The notes under the pieces are model-generated. The model did no database searches. It was not told the origin of the DNA and worked only from the letters and a program-made list of their open reading frames with translations. From Gemmatales bacterium (GTDB lineage Bacteria; Planctomycetota; Planctomycetia; Gemmatales; Gemmataceae), in the NCBI GenBank assembly GCA_026004675.1, contig BPJP01000006.1:1-64000 (forward strand): 64,000 nt of DNA. The letters are read 5' to 3'. Positions 47,975 through 57,623 of this stretch are shown here, in pieces (within the stretch, counting starts at the first letter, position 1; each line of letters begins with the position of its first letter). The position numbers and the translations under genes were made by a program.

Positions 47975-48843
47975 GCATTGCCGTCATCACCTGTTATTAC
48001 AACCCCTGCGGCTACCGGCTCGTCCGCGAAAAATACTGGCGCTTTCGCGAATGCCTGGGACGCTGCGACTTCTTCTGCGCCGAGGCGTCTTGGAACGGGC
48101 AGTGGGAAACGGACGCCACGCTCCGCATCACCGCCCATGACAACCAGATCATGTGGCAGAAAGAACGGCTCCTCAACGTCCTGATCGAGCGGCTGCCACC
48201 AAAATATGACCGCGTCGTCTGGGTCGACTCCGACATCATCTTCCTCAACGCCGACTGGCTCGCCAGCGTCGATCGCATGCTCGACAAGTATCCCGTCGGC
48301 CAGCCCTGGTCTCGTTTTCATATCCTGGATTCGAAGGGGTGCATCAGCCGGTCGATGTACAGCGCCAGCTACAAACGCCATCACCAGGAGATCACGCAGT
48401 ATGCCTCGCCCGGTCTGCTCTGGGCGGCCCGCCGCGAGGTGTTAGCTGACGGCTTGATCGACTGCCACGTCATCGGCGGCGGCGATTCCATGCAACTCGT
48501 CGCCTGGCTTGGTCCCTACAGCAAAAACTGGACACAAGAGTGGATGTTCCGCGCCATCAATCCCGAATGGCGCGGGCCGTATCTCGAACAAGCGCAAAAA
48601 GCCCTGGCCAAGGTCCAGGGCCAGATCGGCTATTGCGACGGCGAAGTCGTGCACCTCTATCACGGCACCCGCGACAACCGCAAATACGTCGACCGCGTCA
48701 AGTACCTGACCGATTACTGCTTCGATCCCACTGTGCACATCAAGATCGACAAAAACGGCTTGTGGTCGTGGACCGACAAAGCCCACCCGGAGATGGTGGC
48801 CAAGGTGAAGGCATATTTCAACGAGAGGCTGGAGGACGGGTGA
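47971..48843 (+). CDS. GT-A-like glycosyltransferase, copy 2
   Basis: This gene encodes 290 residues and is complete. It matches copy 1 nearly exactly at both ends. Between residues about 36 and 103 it differs heavily: the DxD segment is VVWVDSDIIFLN instead of IVWIDADLILLD, and the following helix differs. The DxD motif itself is kept, so activity may persist with changed donor or acceptor use. Its own promoter is not obvious, because the tail operon upstream is lost. Confidence 0.65.
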   Translation: MSIAVITCYYNPCGYRLVREKYWRFRECLGRCDFFCAEASWNGQWETDATLRITAHDNQIMWQKERLLNVLIERLPPKYDRVVWVDSDIIFLNADWLASVDRMLDKYPVGQPWSRFHILDSKGCISRSMYSASYKRHHQEITQYASPGLLWAARREVLADGLIDCHVIGGGDSMQLVAWLGPYSKNWTQEWMFRAINPEWRGPYLEQAQKALAKVQGQIGYCDGEVVHLYHGTRDNRKYVDRVKYLTDYCFDPTVHIKIDKNGLWSWTDKAHPEMVAKVKAYFNERLEDG

Positions 48844-49094
48844 AAGTTGCGCGACGCAGACCGTACTTCTTTAACGAGGAAGACCTCGCACTCCAAAGGC
48901 ACATCCAACAAATGATCTGGGCATGGAGAAGTGATGCGAGCGGTTGTGACCGGTCTGCAGAGACGAACCATACTGTTTCAGACCGCATCGGTAGGCCGAA
49001 CAAACCAATTGTCTCTACTCCCCCCGTTTCGTATTCCGAACACCGTTCGGCCCGCTGTACCTTCCCCTCCTTATTGCGAACGGCGATCCTCTAG
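48840..49094 (+). CDS. Small protein with GTG start, copy 2
   Basis: This is the second copy of the 84-codon frame at 11,862 and differs by one or two residues. The first about 35 residues look protein-like and the rest look accidental. It is probably a relic. Confidence 0.35.
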   Translation: MKVARRRPYFFNEEDLALQRHIQQMIWAWRSDASGCDRSAETNHTVSDRIGRPNKPIVSTPPVSYSEHRSARCTFPSLLRTAIL

Positions 49095-49417
49095 GGTTAG
49101 ACCTTCCAAAGCCGCGGTTGCCAGCCAGTCGCCTCTCACACAACGCGAAGAAACGCCATCGGTCGCAACGACTTGCGCCATCTACGTTGTTGGCCTGAAG
49201 TCTCGGCCTCGACGGCAGAGACAGCGGCGCGACAACGGCTGCTCAGCGACCGACCACTCCTGACCGCAAAAGTCTCAGTGTCTCTCGATTTCCCGCCCCT
49301 CCGGGTTAGATAGACCTTCGGCTCGCCAGGTGAGCCGGACGAAAACCGCTGCCGGTTGGGAAAAACCCCCCGCGGGTTATCGGCTTGGGACTGGCCTGTT
49401 GGAAGACTTAGACGATC
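49095..49417 (+). other. Non-coding end of repeat A and 27-base spacer
   Basis: Up to 49,390 the sequence repeats the non-coding tail of copy 1, with the GGCTC/GAGCC hairpin kept. The following 27 bases separate it from repeat B. There is no gene. Confidence 0.6.
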
Positions 49418-49501
49418 GCATTCCACCTTGAATGTGTCGCCGCTTTCGGCAAATGCATGTTTTTTGCGAGCAAAGATTGCCAACCGCTGACCGGCGGGTT
49501 A
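49418..49501 (+). repeat. 84-bp repeat B, copy 2
   Basis: This is the gap-free partner of 15,186-15,269. The right 47 bases are identical. The left half differs at several places. It lies just upstream of the helicase-nuclease gene. Confidence 0.9.
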
Positions 49502-49505
49502 GAAT
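49477..49505 (+). promoter_or_regulatory. Sigma-70-like promoter of the helicase-nuclease gene
   Basis: TTGCCA (49,477-49,482), a 17-base spacer and TAGAAT (49,500-49,505) mirror the promoter at 15,245. Homology to copy 1 ends within the -10 box, yet both copies keep a good -10. That supports selection for promoter function. Confidence 0.6.
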
Positions 49506-49523
49506 TCGTCGAAGTGTGGGCTG

Positions 49524-52340
49524 TTGAGTTCACAGGCAGAGCGGCTTGGTTGTTTCCCCGGTTCAAGCAGTCATGTGCCCAAGGTGACCTTCAACCCCTC
49601 TAAAGAGCAAATCGCCGTAATCGACCACTGTAGTGGGCATCTACAGGTCATCGCCTGTGCCGGCTCGGGGAAGACAGAGGCCATTGCGCGTCGCGTGGCC
49701 AAGCTGATCGAAAAAGGGATCGCCCCGTCCGCGATTGTTGCTTTCACGTTTACCGAACGGGCGGCGGCGAGCCTAAAGGCGCGTATCACGCAGCGGGTCA
49801 TGGAATCGATGGGCGCTGAATTCCTTGACCGGCTAGGTCCAATGTTCGTTGGCACTATTCACTCCTACTGCTTGCGATTACTCCAAGAGCATGTCCCGGA
49901 TTTCGGGAACTTCGACATCCTCGACGAAAACCGTCTGGCCGGCCTGCTTAGCCGCGAGCATAAGCGACTAGGCTTGAACCGGTTGGGGGATCGGCACTGG
50001 CAGCCGATCTTCGATTTTCAGCAGAACGTCGACGTCATCGAAAACGAGTTGATCGACAAGACCAAGTTGGCCGGCACCGCATTTGGCAAATGCTTCACCA
50101 AGTACTGCGAAACGCTCGCTCGCTACCACTTTTTGACGTATGGCCAGCTCATCACTAAGGCGATCGAGTCCCTGGAGAATCCAAGCGTCTTCGAACGCGT
50201 GCACGGACCACTCGAACACCTCATCGTCGACGAGTACCAGGACATCAATCCGGCCCAGGAACGTCTGATCGAACTGTTGGCGCAACCACCTGTCCACCTG
50301 TGCGTGGTCGGTGACGACGATCAGGCCATCTACCAATGGCGCGGCTCCGATGTGAGCAACATCCTCGAGTTCCAGACGCGGTACCGAGCCAAGAAGCTAC
50401 CCCTCTCGGTCAATCGTCGTTCCAGGCCGGGAATCATCAACGCAGCCAACCGGTTCGTGGAGTCCATTTCGCCGCGGTTGCGCAAAAGGATGAAACCATT
50501 TCGCCGGCCGGCCCGACTCGAAGTGCATTGTTGGGCTGCCGAGACGGACGAGAACGAGGCCGAAATCATCGCCGACACCGTCAAGGGGCTGGTCTACCAA
50601 AAGGGATACCGTTACCGCGACATCGCCGTCTTGCTCCGCTCCGTGCGGACCTCGGCTCCTCCCTTGATCGATGTTCTCCGCAACCGGCAAATCCCCTTCC
50701 GGTGCGCTGGCCGCACGGGACTGTTCATGCAGCCGGAAGCGTCAGTTCTCGGCAAGCTGTATGCCTGGCTGTGCGGAAACGACTGGAAAAATGAGCGCTA
50801 CGGCCAGCCCGAGCGCATCACGCGCCGTGGTCTTGTCGCCGAATTCAACAGTGTATTCGCCAACGGAAACGCGATTCCCGGCCTTGAGAAATACCTGCGT
50901 GACTGGAAGAAGCTAGTTGACGAATCCATGCCTGTGAATCTGGTCCGGGATTATTATCGCCTTTTGAATCTGTTGGGGGTCCAGACGTTTAACCTCGACG
51001 AACCCCAGACTTCAGCCCGCATGGGCTGTCTGGCCCGCTTTTCGCAAATCCTGGCGGACTTCGAACACGTCAAACGCCGAGCCCGTTACGTGGAAGAAAA
51101 TGGGAGGCCGGTGTTCCGAGCCGGGCAGGATCGGGGCATCTGGTTCTACCGGGAACTGTTCAACTATCTGCAGTACTACGCCATCGACGCCTACGAGGAT
51201 TTCGAAGGGGAAGACACCTTCGATCTGGATGCCGTCGATATCTTGACCGTCCACCAGGCCAAGGGACTGGAATGGCCGGTTGTTTTCGTCCCCGCCCTTG
51301 TGCAGGGGCGCTTCCCTTCCAAATACGCCGGCCAGGAGTTGGAGTGGCTCATCCCCGAAAGCGTCTTCAGCCGCAAGGCTCGGCGGCGCTATGCCGGCGG
51401 CGAGATGGAAGAACGCCGGCTCTTCTACGTCGCCATGACCCGCGCCCGGGATGTGCTCTACCTATCGCGTTTTCGCCGCAAAAAGAATCGCTTCCGGCCG
51501 TCTCCTTTCCTCACCGAAGTCGCCGGAAACGATCCGCCTGTGGTTGCTACACTCCCGCTGCCTCGCAAGTTCACGCCACCAAAGGACGAACCCGACGAAC
51601 CCCCGACCGTCTCGTTTTCCGAACTGGCTCAGTACGAGGATTGCCCGCTGCGGTACCGACTCAGCACGTCGCTCGGATTCCAGCCGCAACTTGCTACCGA
51701 ACTCGGATACGGCAAGACGATTCACCACCTCTTGCGCCGAATCGCTGATACGGCCCGCGAGAAGAAACGCCTACCGACCCAGAAAGAAATCGAGGCGCTT
51801 TTCCGTGAGGAGTTTTATCTCCCTTTTGCCAACCGGGCTGCCTTTGAGCATTTACTGGCGAGCGCCAAAAAGCTGGTCTATAACTATCTGTCAAAGTACA
51901 GCGACGACTTGCGCCGGGTCTGGCAAACCGAGCGGTTTTTCGAGCTGCACCTGCAGAATGGCGTCGTAAACGGCCGGGCCGACGTGATTCTTGACGAAGA
52001 GGGCGGCATCCCGAACAAGCTCGCCATCGTTGACTACAAGACCGCAACCGACGCCAAGCCGGACGACGTCTTCGCCTTCCAACTGGCCATCTACGCTGCC
52101 GCCGGCCGGGGCGAAGGGCTCGATGTCCAGGCCGGGTACCTGCACCATCTCAAGGACGGTGTGCGGCACAGTCTTCCAGTCCACGACCAAGCCATCACCC
52201 AGGCCCGCCAGCGCGCCTCAACTCTGCTGGCCAAACTAGTGCGAGGCGAGTTCCCCCCTAAACCAGACATGAAGAAGTGCCGCGCTTGCGACGTCCGGGC
52301 GGTCTGTGGGTTCGCGCAATGCAGCAAATACGATTACTGA
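49524..52340 (+). CDS. UvrD-type helicase fused to Fe-S PD-(D/E)xK nuclease
   Basis: A TTG at 49,524 gives 938 residues. A GTG at 49,575 would leave a normal 5' leader and may be the true start. SF1 motifs are VIACAGSGKT (Walker A), VDEYQD near residue 236, VVGDDDQAIYQWRG and a C-terminal VAMTRARD. The last about 240 residues form a RecB-like nuclease (LAIVDYKTA, Asp/Lys near 836) with an AddB/Cas4-type cluster: Cys707, Cys919, Cys922 and Cys928. It may degrade invading DNA ends. It stands alone behind the repeat-B promoter. Confidence 0.85.
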   Translation: MSSQAERLGCFPGSSSHVPKVTFNPSKEQIAVIDHCSGHLQVIACAGSGKTEAIARRVAKLIEKGIAPSAIVAFTFTERAAASLKARITQRVMESMGAEFLDRLGPMFVGTIHSYCLRLLQEHVPDFGNFDILDENRLAGLLSREHKRLGLNRLGDRHWQPIFDFQQNVDVIENELIDKTKLAGTAFGKCFTKYCETLARYHFLTYGQLITKAIESLENPSVFERVHGPLEHLIVDEYQDINPAQERLIELLAQPPVHLCVVGDDDQAIYQWRGSDVSNILEFQTRYRAKKLPLSVNRRSRPGIINAANRFVESISPRLRKRMKPFRRPARLEVHCWAAETDENEAEIIADTVKGLVYQKGYRYRDIAVLLRSVRTSAPPLIDVLRNRQIPFRCAGRTGLFMQPEASVLGKLYAWLCGNDWKNERYGQPERITRRGLVAEFNSVFANGNAIPGLEKYLRDWKKLVDESMPVNLVRDYYRLLNLLGVQTFNLDEPQTSARMGCLARFSQILADFEHVKRRARYVEENGRPVFRAGQDRGIWFYRELFNYLQYYAIDAYEDFEGEDTFDLDAVDILTVHQAKGLEWPVVFVPALVQGRFPSKYAGQELEWLIPESVFSRKARRRYAGGEMEERRLFYVAMTRARDVLYLSRFRRKKNRFRPSPFLTEVAGNDPPVVATLPLPRKFTPPKDEPDEPPTVSFSELAQYEDCPLRYRLSTSLGFQPQLATELGYGKTIHHLLRRIADTAREKKRLPTQKEIEALFREEFYLPFANRAAFEHLLASAKKLVYNYLSKYSDDLRRVWQTERFFELHLQNGVVNGRADVILDEEGGIPNKLAIVDYKTATDAKPDDVFAFQLAIYAAAGRGEGLDVQAGYLHHLKDGVRHSLPVHDQAITQARQRASTLLAKLVRGEFPPKPDMKKCRACDVRAVCGFAQCSKYDY

Positions 52341-52350
52341 AGGATTCGCC

Positions 52351-52525
52351 ATGGCTAAGAAAAACGCAGGTCGAGGTCTTCCCGCCAGATGGCCGGCGCG
52401 GGACATCGGCAACGTGCAAAAGGCCCTGCTCGATGCCCCCTCCAGCAGGGCGAGGACTACGCCGACGACAGCCAGTTGGTGCAGTTCGCCATCGAGAAGC
52501 GCGAGCCGGTCGCTTGCAACGTATG
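52351..52525 (+). pseudogene. Gene remnant at the right edge of the element
   Basis: An ATG with AAGGA upstream opens a basic reading frame (AKKNAGRGLPARWPARDIGNVQKALLDA) that turns non-coding at a C-run. A neighbouring frame then looks coding ([30 protein letters not shown]) and runs into msrA. This looks like one gene with a frameshift, cut where the host chromosome begins. Function is unknown. Confidence 0.35.
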
Positions 52526-52993
52526 TCAGTGCGAATGGCACGAAAAGCGCCCGTGTTTTTCGAGGTATTGCTGGTGGTATTCTTCGGCGCGCCAAAATGT
52601 TTGTGCCGGTAGGATCTGGGTGACGATGGGGCGGGCGAAACGTGCCTGCGCTTTCTCCAAAGAAGCTCTGGCCGCCGCCTCTTGTTCCGGAGTGTGGTAG
52701 AAGATCACCGAGCGGTATTGCGTGCCGACGTCTGGACCTTGCCGGTTCAACGTTGTAGGGTCGTGGCATTTCCAGAAAACGTCGAGCAATTCTTCATAGG
52801 AGACTTGCTGTGGATCGTAGTCGATTTCGACGACTTCGGCATGGCCGGTGGCGTCCGAGCAGACGTCTTCATACGTAGGGTTTTCGAGCGTTCCTCCTTC
52901 GTAACCGACGGCTGTCGCCGTCACGCCTTTGACTCGGCGAAAAGTGGCTTCGACTCCCCAAAAACACCCTGCTCCGAACGTCGCTTTGGCCAT
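52526..52993 (-). CDS. msrA: Peptide methionine-S-sulfoxide reductase
   Basis: This 155-residue protein has the MsrA active-site motif FGAGCFWG with catalytic Cys10. It continues with [29 protein letters not shown] and [13 protein letters not shown]-terminal Cys may resolve the disulfide. The enzyme repairs oxidised methionine in proteins. It marks the start of ordinary chromosome to the right of the element. Confidence 0.95.
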   Translation of the reverse strand: MAKATFGAGCFWGVEATFRRVKGVTATAVGYEGGTLENPTYEDVCSDATGHAEVVEIDYDPQQVSYEELLDVFWKCHDPTTLNRQGPDVGTQYRSVIFYHTPEQEAAARASLEKAQARFARPIVTQILPAQTFWRAEEYHQQYLEKHGRFSCHSH

Positions 52994-53084
52994 CAGCGGC
53001 TCCTGCTTCAGTGGTCGTCATTGAAATATGCCCGCAGTTAGTATAGGTCAAGACAGCAAGCAAGTTCCACAGAAAGGCGAAACG

Positions 53085-54041
53085 ATGAGCGGCTACGCGG
53101 CCAATCTGGCGGACATCTATCAGGCGGCGGCACGAATTGCGCCCTATTCCCACAAGACGCCGGTGATGACGTGCGCCACACTGGATCGTCTCTCGGGAAA
53201 AAAACTTTACTTCAAATGCGAGCTATTTCAGAAAACTGGCTCGTTCAAGTTTCGGGGAGCTTGCAACGCGGTGATGCAATTGCCCGAAGACGTGGCCCGG
53301 CGAGGCGTGGTAACGCACAGTTCGGGAAACCATGCCCAGGCGCTGGCTCTGGCGGCAAAAGAAAGAGGTATTCGTGCTTATGTGGTGATGCCGACCACGG
53401 CCTCCCCAGTGAAGGCCAACGCCGTTCGCGAGTATGGCGGCGAGGTCATCGAATGCGCCCCGACCCTCAAAGCCCGGGAAACCGTCGCCCAGACAGTCCT
53501 CGACGAAACCAAAGGCACTCTCATTCCTCCCTATGACGATCCGCGTGTGATCGCCGGGCAAGGCACGATCGCTCTGGAGTTGCTCGAATCGTTGCCAGAG
53601 CTGGACGCGATCGTCTCGCCGATCGGCGGTGGCGGCCTGGTTTCGGGTGTAGCGCTAGCAGCCAAAGAAGCGAAACCGACTTTGAAAGTTTTCGGCATCG
53701 AGCCGAAGGGTGCCGACGACGCCGCCCGCTCCAAGTCGACCGGCAGGCTGATTCCTCAAACCAGTCCAAACACCATTGCCGACGGTTTGCTCACCAGCCT
53801 CGGAGAATTCACCTGGCCTGTCGTGCGCGATCTCGTAGCGGAAATCCTTACGGTTTCCGATGAAGAGATCGTGTCGGCGATGAGGCTTCTGTGGGAACGC
53901 GCCAAGCTATTGGTTGAACCGAGCGGTGCCGTGTCCCTCGCGGGCGTGCTCAGTGAGCGGTTTCGGTCGTTCGACTCGCTGCGGCACGTTGCTGTCATAC
54001 TAAGCGGCGGCAACGTGAACCTGGCAACGCTGCCTTTCTGA
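53085..54041 (+). CDS. Threonine dehydratase / serine racemase-like PLP enzyme
   Basis: The ATG at 53,085 follows GAAAGG, giving 318 residues. The PLP lysine is Lys55 in GSFKFRGA, SSGNHAQ binds the substrate, and the glycine loop is GGGGLVSG. There is no C-terminal ACT domain, so it resembles the short catabolic threonine ammonia-lyase or serine racemase. It would convert threonine or serine to the 2-oxoacid and ammonia. It is divergent from msrA. Confidence 0.88.
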   Translation: MSGYAANLADIYQAAARIAPYSHKTPVMTCATLDRLSGKKLYFKCELFQKTGSFKFRGACNAVMQLPEDVARRGVVTHSSGNHAQALALAAKERGIRAYVVMPTTASPVKANAVREYGGEVIECAPTLKARETVAQTVLDETKGTLIPPYDDPRVIAGQGTIALELLESLPELDAIVSPIGGGGLVSGVALAAKEAKPTLKVFGIEPKGADDAARSKSTGRLIPQTSPNTIADGLLTSLGEFTWPVVRDLVAEILTVSDEEIVSAMRLLWERAKLLVEPSGAVSLAGVLSERFRSFDSLRHVAVILSGGNVNLATLPF

Positions 54042-54073
54042 ATGTGGCGAGCGCCAGTTGCTCGAGAGAAGTC

Positions 54074-56131
54074 TCAATTGTTCGCGTTCGGGTCTTTTTT
54101 AGGAGGCTCCAGTCCTTTGATCTGCGCGATCGCGGAGGTCGCCGTGTCGCGAACGGTTTTGTCGACGTGTTTTCGCAAGGGCATCAGGGCCGGCAAGGCA
54201 GACGATGCCTCTTTGCCCATCGATGCCAAAGCGATCATGGCGCAGGTAATGACGTCGAGGTTCTCATCGCGCAGACAAGCGACGAGGTCCGGGATATGGG
54301 CTTTAGCCTTGGGACCGAAAAGACGCAAGGTATCGGCGGCGTGGCAACGGACGTTTGCGTTCGGGTCCTTGAGGAGTTTGGCGATATCCGCCAACTGTTC
54401 GTTGGTGAAATCAAGGTCCGTGGACATCTGACCTAGTGCCGCTGCTGCCGAGCTGGCCACGACGATATCAGGATCGCGAAGGGCGGCAATAAGATCGGAA
54501 ACATGTTTCGCGGCGATTTTGCCGATTAAGCCGAGGGTTTGGGCGGCGAGAGCTCGCGTGGTTGAATTTCGATCTTTCAACAACGCCGCTATTTCCGCAA
54601 GGTCCTTGTCAGACAAATGTTTCTTGATCTGTCCGAGCGCGACGGCGGCAGCACCCCCAACTGCTTCGTTGTCCTTGAGCAAGCCGATCAGTGCAGGAAT
54701 GTATTTTTTCGATTTTTCATCCAATTGTCCCATAGCCTGAGCGGCGTACCCTTGGGTCTGGTCGTCGGGGCTTCTGAGCATTTCGTAAATGCGGTTGGCA
54801 TGGCTTTCGTCGATTTTGCTACGAAGTTGTCCAACGGCAGCCGCTGCGGCCGCAGCAACGTTCGCGTCCTTGTCAGCAAGCGCGTCGATCACATCGTTGA
54901 CGGCGTCCTCGATCGCCAGCGCGCCCAAGGCCTGCACCGCGCTTCGCCGAACGACCGGATCCTTGCTCTTGCGCAATTGTTCTTGCATGTAGGCGATCTG
55001 GTCCTTGAGCTCTTTCTTGTCGAGTCGTGCCAGAAGCGCCCTCGCCCAGATGTTCACAGCGGGGTCCGTCTCCCGGTCTCGTGGCACTTTGGGACGGATC
55101 ATCTGCTGCAAGGCGAAAAGCACCTTTTGCAATTCTTTTTCACCGATCGGGCCGATGCCCGCAATCGCGATGATGGCTTGGAGCCGAACCTGGGCGCAAG
55201 GATCCTTGTTTGTGCCCACTAGCACATTGACCAGAGCGCTCACAGCTCGAGGATCGGCATTCTCTTTTTGGGCAAAGGCGATAGCGCCCAGAGCGTAGGC
55301 GGCAGCACGCCGGAGCTTCCAGGAAAGAGGGTTGCGAAGCGTACGATCGGCGAGCGTCGGAATCGCGGCTTTCGCTTCCGGTCCGAGCGTTGCCAGGGCC
55401 AATGCTGCCTGCATTTGGGCATTGGGATGCCCTTTTTGCAGCGTTTTCAATAGCGGACTGACCAGGGTCGGATAATCGTTCTTGTCGACGCCGACGGTCT
55501 GCAAGGCGATCAAGGCTCGAATAGCGACATCGCCGTCCACGTCGCTCAGCCGTTCCACCAGGTATTTGACTGCCGGCTTGCCTGCCGGTCCGAATTGGGC
55601 AATGGCAGCGATGGCGTTCTCGCGAATAGCAGGGTCGGGATTCTTCAACTCTGCCAACCATTGGTTCAAGCTCTTTCCATCTACGACAGAAGGATATTCG
55701 ACAGAGGGATTCGGCCGGGGTGGGGGATTCTGTGCAACCGCCGGGTCCGCCTTCGCGACCAGCTGAGGCTCAGGGGACGGTTTGACCGCCGGCTCCGGCA
55801 TGTTCTCGAATTCCGGTTCTTGCTTATCGGGTGCCGACGCCACTGGCTTTGGCTCCGGGATCAACTCCGCACGAACTGGCGGCTCGACCAACGACGCCGC
55901 CTGGCTTTTCTCTGGCTCAGTCGCAGACTTCTGGGCCACGGCTACGGGTTGCGCTTCTGTGTCCTCTGCCACCGAGGTTTGCCTACCCTTTGGCGAGGAA
56001 AGCACGATGGCGGTTGCGGCAGCACCGAGAACCAGAAGCAACGCTGCCGCTGAGAGCGCTAAACTGACCCCTTTTGATGGCTTATCCACGACTGGCTTGG
56101 AATGCGGCTTGCGCGAGGGGGACCGCTTCAT
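54074..56131 (-). CDS. Membrane-anchored HEAT-repeat protein
   Basis: The ATG at 56,131 follows GGAGAG, giving 685 residues. A basic N-terminus leads into one membrane helix (VSLALSAAALLLVLGAAATAIVL). A Pro/Glu/Ala-rich linker of about 100 residues follows. About twelve HEAT/PBS-lyase-like repeats then occur (for example DPAIRENAIAAIAQFGPAGKPAV and DPNANVRCHAADTLRLFGPKAK). Such proteins act as scaffolds. It faces the dehydratase gene convergently. Confidence 0.85.
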   Translation of the reverse strand: MKRSPSRKPHSKPVVDKPSKGVSLALSAAALLLVLGAAATAIVLSSPKGRQTSVAEDTEAQPVAVAQKSATEPEKSQAASLVEPPVRAELIPEPKPVASAPDKQEPEFENMPEPAVKPSPEPQLVAKADPAVAQNPPPRPNPSVEYPSVVDGKSLNQWLAELKNPDPAIRENAIAAIAQFGPAGKPAVKYLVERLSDVDGDVAIRALIALQTVGVDKNDYPTLVSPLLKTLQKGHPNAQMQAALALATLGPEAKAAIPTLADRTLRNPLSWKLRRAAAYALGAIAFAQKENADPRAVSALVNVLVGTNKDPCAQVRLQAIIAIAGIGPIGEKELQKVLFALQQMIRPKVPRDRETDPAVNIWARALLARLDKKELKDQIAYMQEQLRKSKDPVVRRSAVQALGALAIEDAVNDVIDALADKDANVAAAAAAAVGQLRSKIDESHANRIYEMLRSPDDQTQGYAAQAMGQLDEKSKKYIPALIGLLKDNEAVGGAAAVALGQIKKHLSDKDLAEIAALLKDRNSTTRALAAQTLGLIGKIAAKHVSDLIAALRDPDIVVASSAAAALGQMSTDLDFTNEQLADIAKLLKDPNANVRCHAADTLRLFGPKAKAHIPDLVACLRDENLDVITCAMIALASMGKEASSALPALMPLRKHVDKTVRDTATSAIAQIKGLEPPKKDPNANN

Positions 56132-56322
56132 GGGAACTCTCCGCTGGGATTCGCTGGACGATTGGTTAGGCATAGTGGACCTACATAAGATCAAGAATAC
56201 CACGGTCAAAGCCGTGACGGAATCGCATTCGCTTCACCCAAGAACGGGAGCCTGGCACAAGTTTGCCGAAAAATTGGAAAATGTCAGTTAAAAGTCGCCC
56301 TGGGCTGTAAACCGCGGCAATT

Positions 56323-57156
56323 TCAAAGAAGTTTGACTACGCCATTCGGCCAGAGGCGTTGCTCGATGTAGCCCAGCAAAAGCGCCAGAAAGAAGTCGAG
56401 GATGAGGATGGCGATAAAGGACGCGACGAAGGCTTCGGTTGCCGCCCGCCCCACGCCTTCAGCCCCGGCCCGACAACGAAACCCGCGATGACAACTGATG
56501 AGGGCGATGGCGGCACCGAAAAAGGCTGACTTGATCAACCCTTCGGAAATATCCCACAATCCGACATAGTTTCGCGCTCGCGTCCAGTAATGGTGGGCAT
56601 CGACGCCGTAGGTATTGATGCAAATCATCGCTCCGCCACAAATGCCGGTCAGGTCCGCCAGAATCGTAAGCATGGGGATCAAAAGGACACAGGCCACAAA
56701 ACGCGGCACAGCAAGATAATGCAGCGGATTGACACCCAGGCAAGTCAGGGCATCGATTTGGTCGGTGACCGCCATGGTCCCGATTTCCGCAGCCATCGCA
56801 CTGCCGACCCGGCCAGCGATCATCGTCGCCGCCAATACTGGCCCCAATTCCGAAACGATGCTGATATTGATAATCGATCCCAGTCGGGTCGCCAGGCCGA
56901 GGCTATGAAACTGGTGATATCCCTGTACCCCCAACACCATGCCAATAAACAAGCCAGTCACGGCGACAACCGGCATGCTGAGGACGCCAACAGTGTAGAA
57001 GCTCTGCAGGAGAGTACCTTTTGCGGGCCGGCGCAAAAGCAGCCAACTCAAAACCTGGCCGCTGAAAATCGTCAGGTCGCCCAGATTTTCGGCCGCCCGC
57101 GCCACCACATCGCCAAGCGTCTCGACAAGAGACCTGGTTCGGCTGTAAATGTTCAT
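56323..57156 (-). CDS. mlaE: MlaE-type ABC transporter permease
   Basis: This 277-residue membrane protein has the MlaE/TTG2B layout. The conserved VVAVTGLFIGMVLGVQGY lies near residue 65, SELGPVLAATMIAGRVGSAMAAEIGTM follows, and five or six membrane helices can be seen. MlaE permeases move phospholipids across the envelope with an ATPase and MCE-domain partner. Those partners are not in the window on this side, so they may be elsewhere. Confidence 0.9.
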   Translation of the reverse strand: MNIYSRTRSLVETLGDVVARAAENLGDLTIFSGQVLSWLLLRRPAKGTLLQSFYTVGVLSMPVVAVTGLFIGMVLGVQGYHQFHSLGLATRLGSIINISIVSELGPVLAATMIAGRVGSAMAAEIGTMAVTDQIDALTCLGVNPLHYLAVPRFVACVLLIPMLTILADLTGICGGAMICINTYGVDAHHYWTRARNYVGLWDISEGLIKSAFFGAAIALISCHRGFRCRAGAEGVGRAATEAFVASFIAILILDFFLALLLGYIEQRLWPNGVVKLL

Positions 57157-57623
57157 GATCGACTCAGGGTACTCGATGCTCGATGTCCCGATCGCTAGAA
57201 AATCGCAACTTAGCGAACTTGCCGGAGTGTTTCCAGATCGATGCCGCCTCCCCTTCGCTTCACACCATTTTCGAACCAGACCGCTGCGGGACTCATGGTG
57301 CACGCGGAATCACGGCGGGTATTATCAAGGAGAATTTTGACTGTTTTGCGCAAATTGCCTGCACCGTCAACTGACGGCGTTCCTGACTCATACCCGCTTT
57401 TGCGACGCCTCGAAGATGGCGGCGAAGTTGCACCTGCTAACGTGATGCGGTCAGACGATTGGCAATCCTTTCCAGCACCTGGATCGAGTAGACTTCTTTT
57501 GAAGCTGATCCCTGGCCACGTGAAAAATGATACGAACTGCGCAAGCTACCACTGTGGCGGCGTTCCGAGGAAAAGGTTCATTAAAGGGTCGCGATTGTTA
57601 ACTTGCGAGTGGAGGTCATCGCC
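57157..57623. other. Divergent intergenic region
   Basis: This 467-base gap separates the minus-strand permease from the plus-strand exported protein and must hold both promoters. I see no clear pair of -35 and -10 boxes and no convincing gene. Confidence 0.5.

Larger units (their letters stand above)
47186..49390 (+). repeat. 2.2-kb direct repeat A, copy 2
   Basis: This is the second copy of 10,208-12,412, gap-free and almost identical outside a block of about 200 bases at 48,079-48,280. Copy 2 begins inside the virion-associated protein gene and ends 27 bases before repeat B copy 2. In copy 1, 2.77 kb separate the two repeats. Confidence 0.95.
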
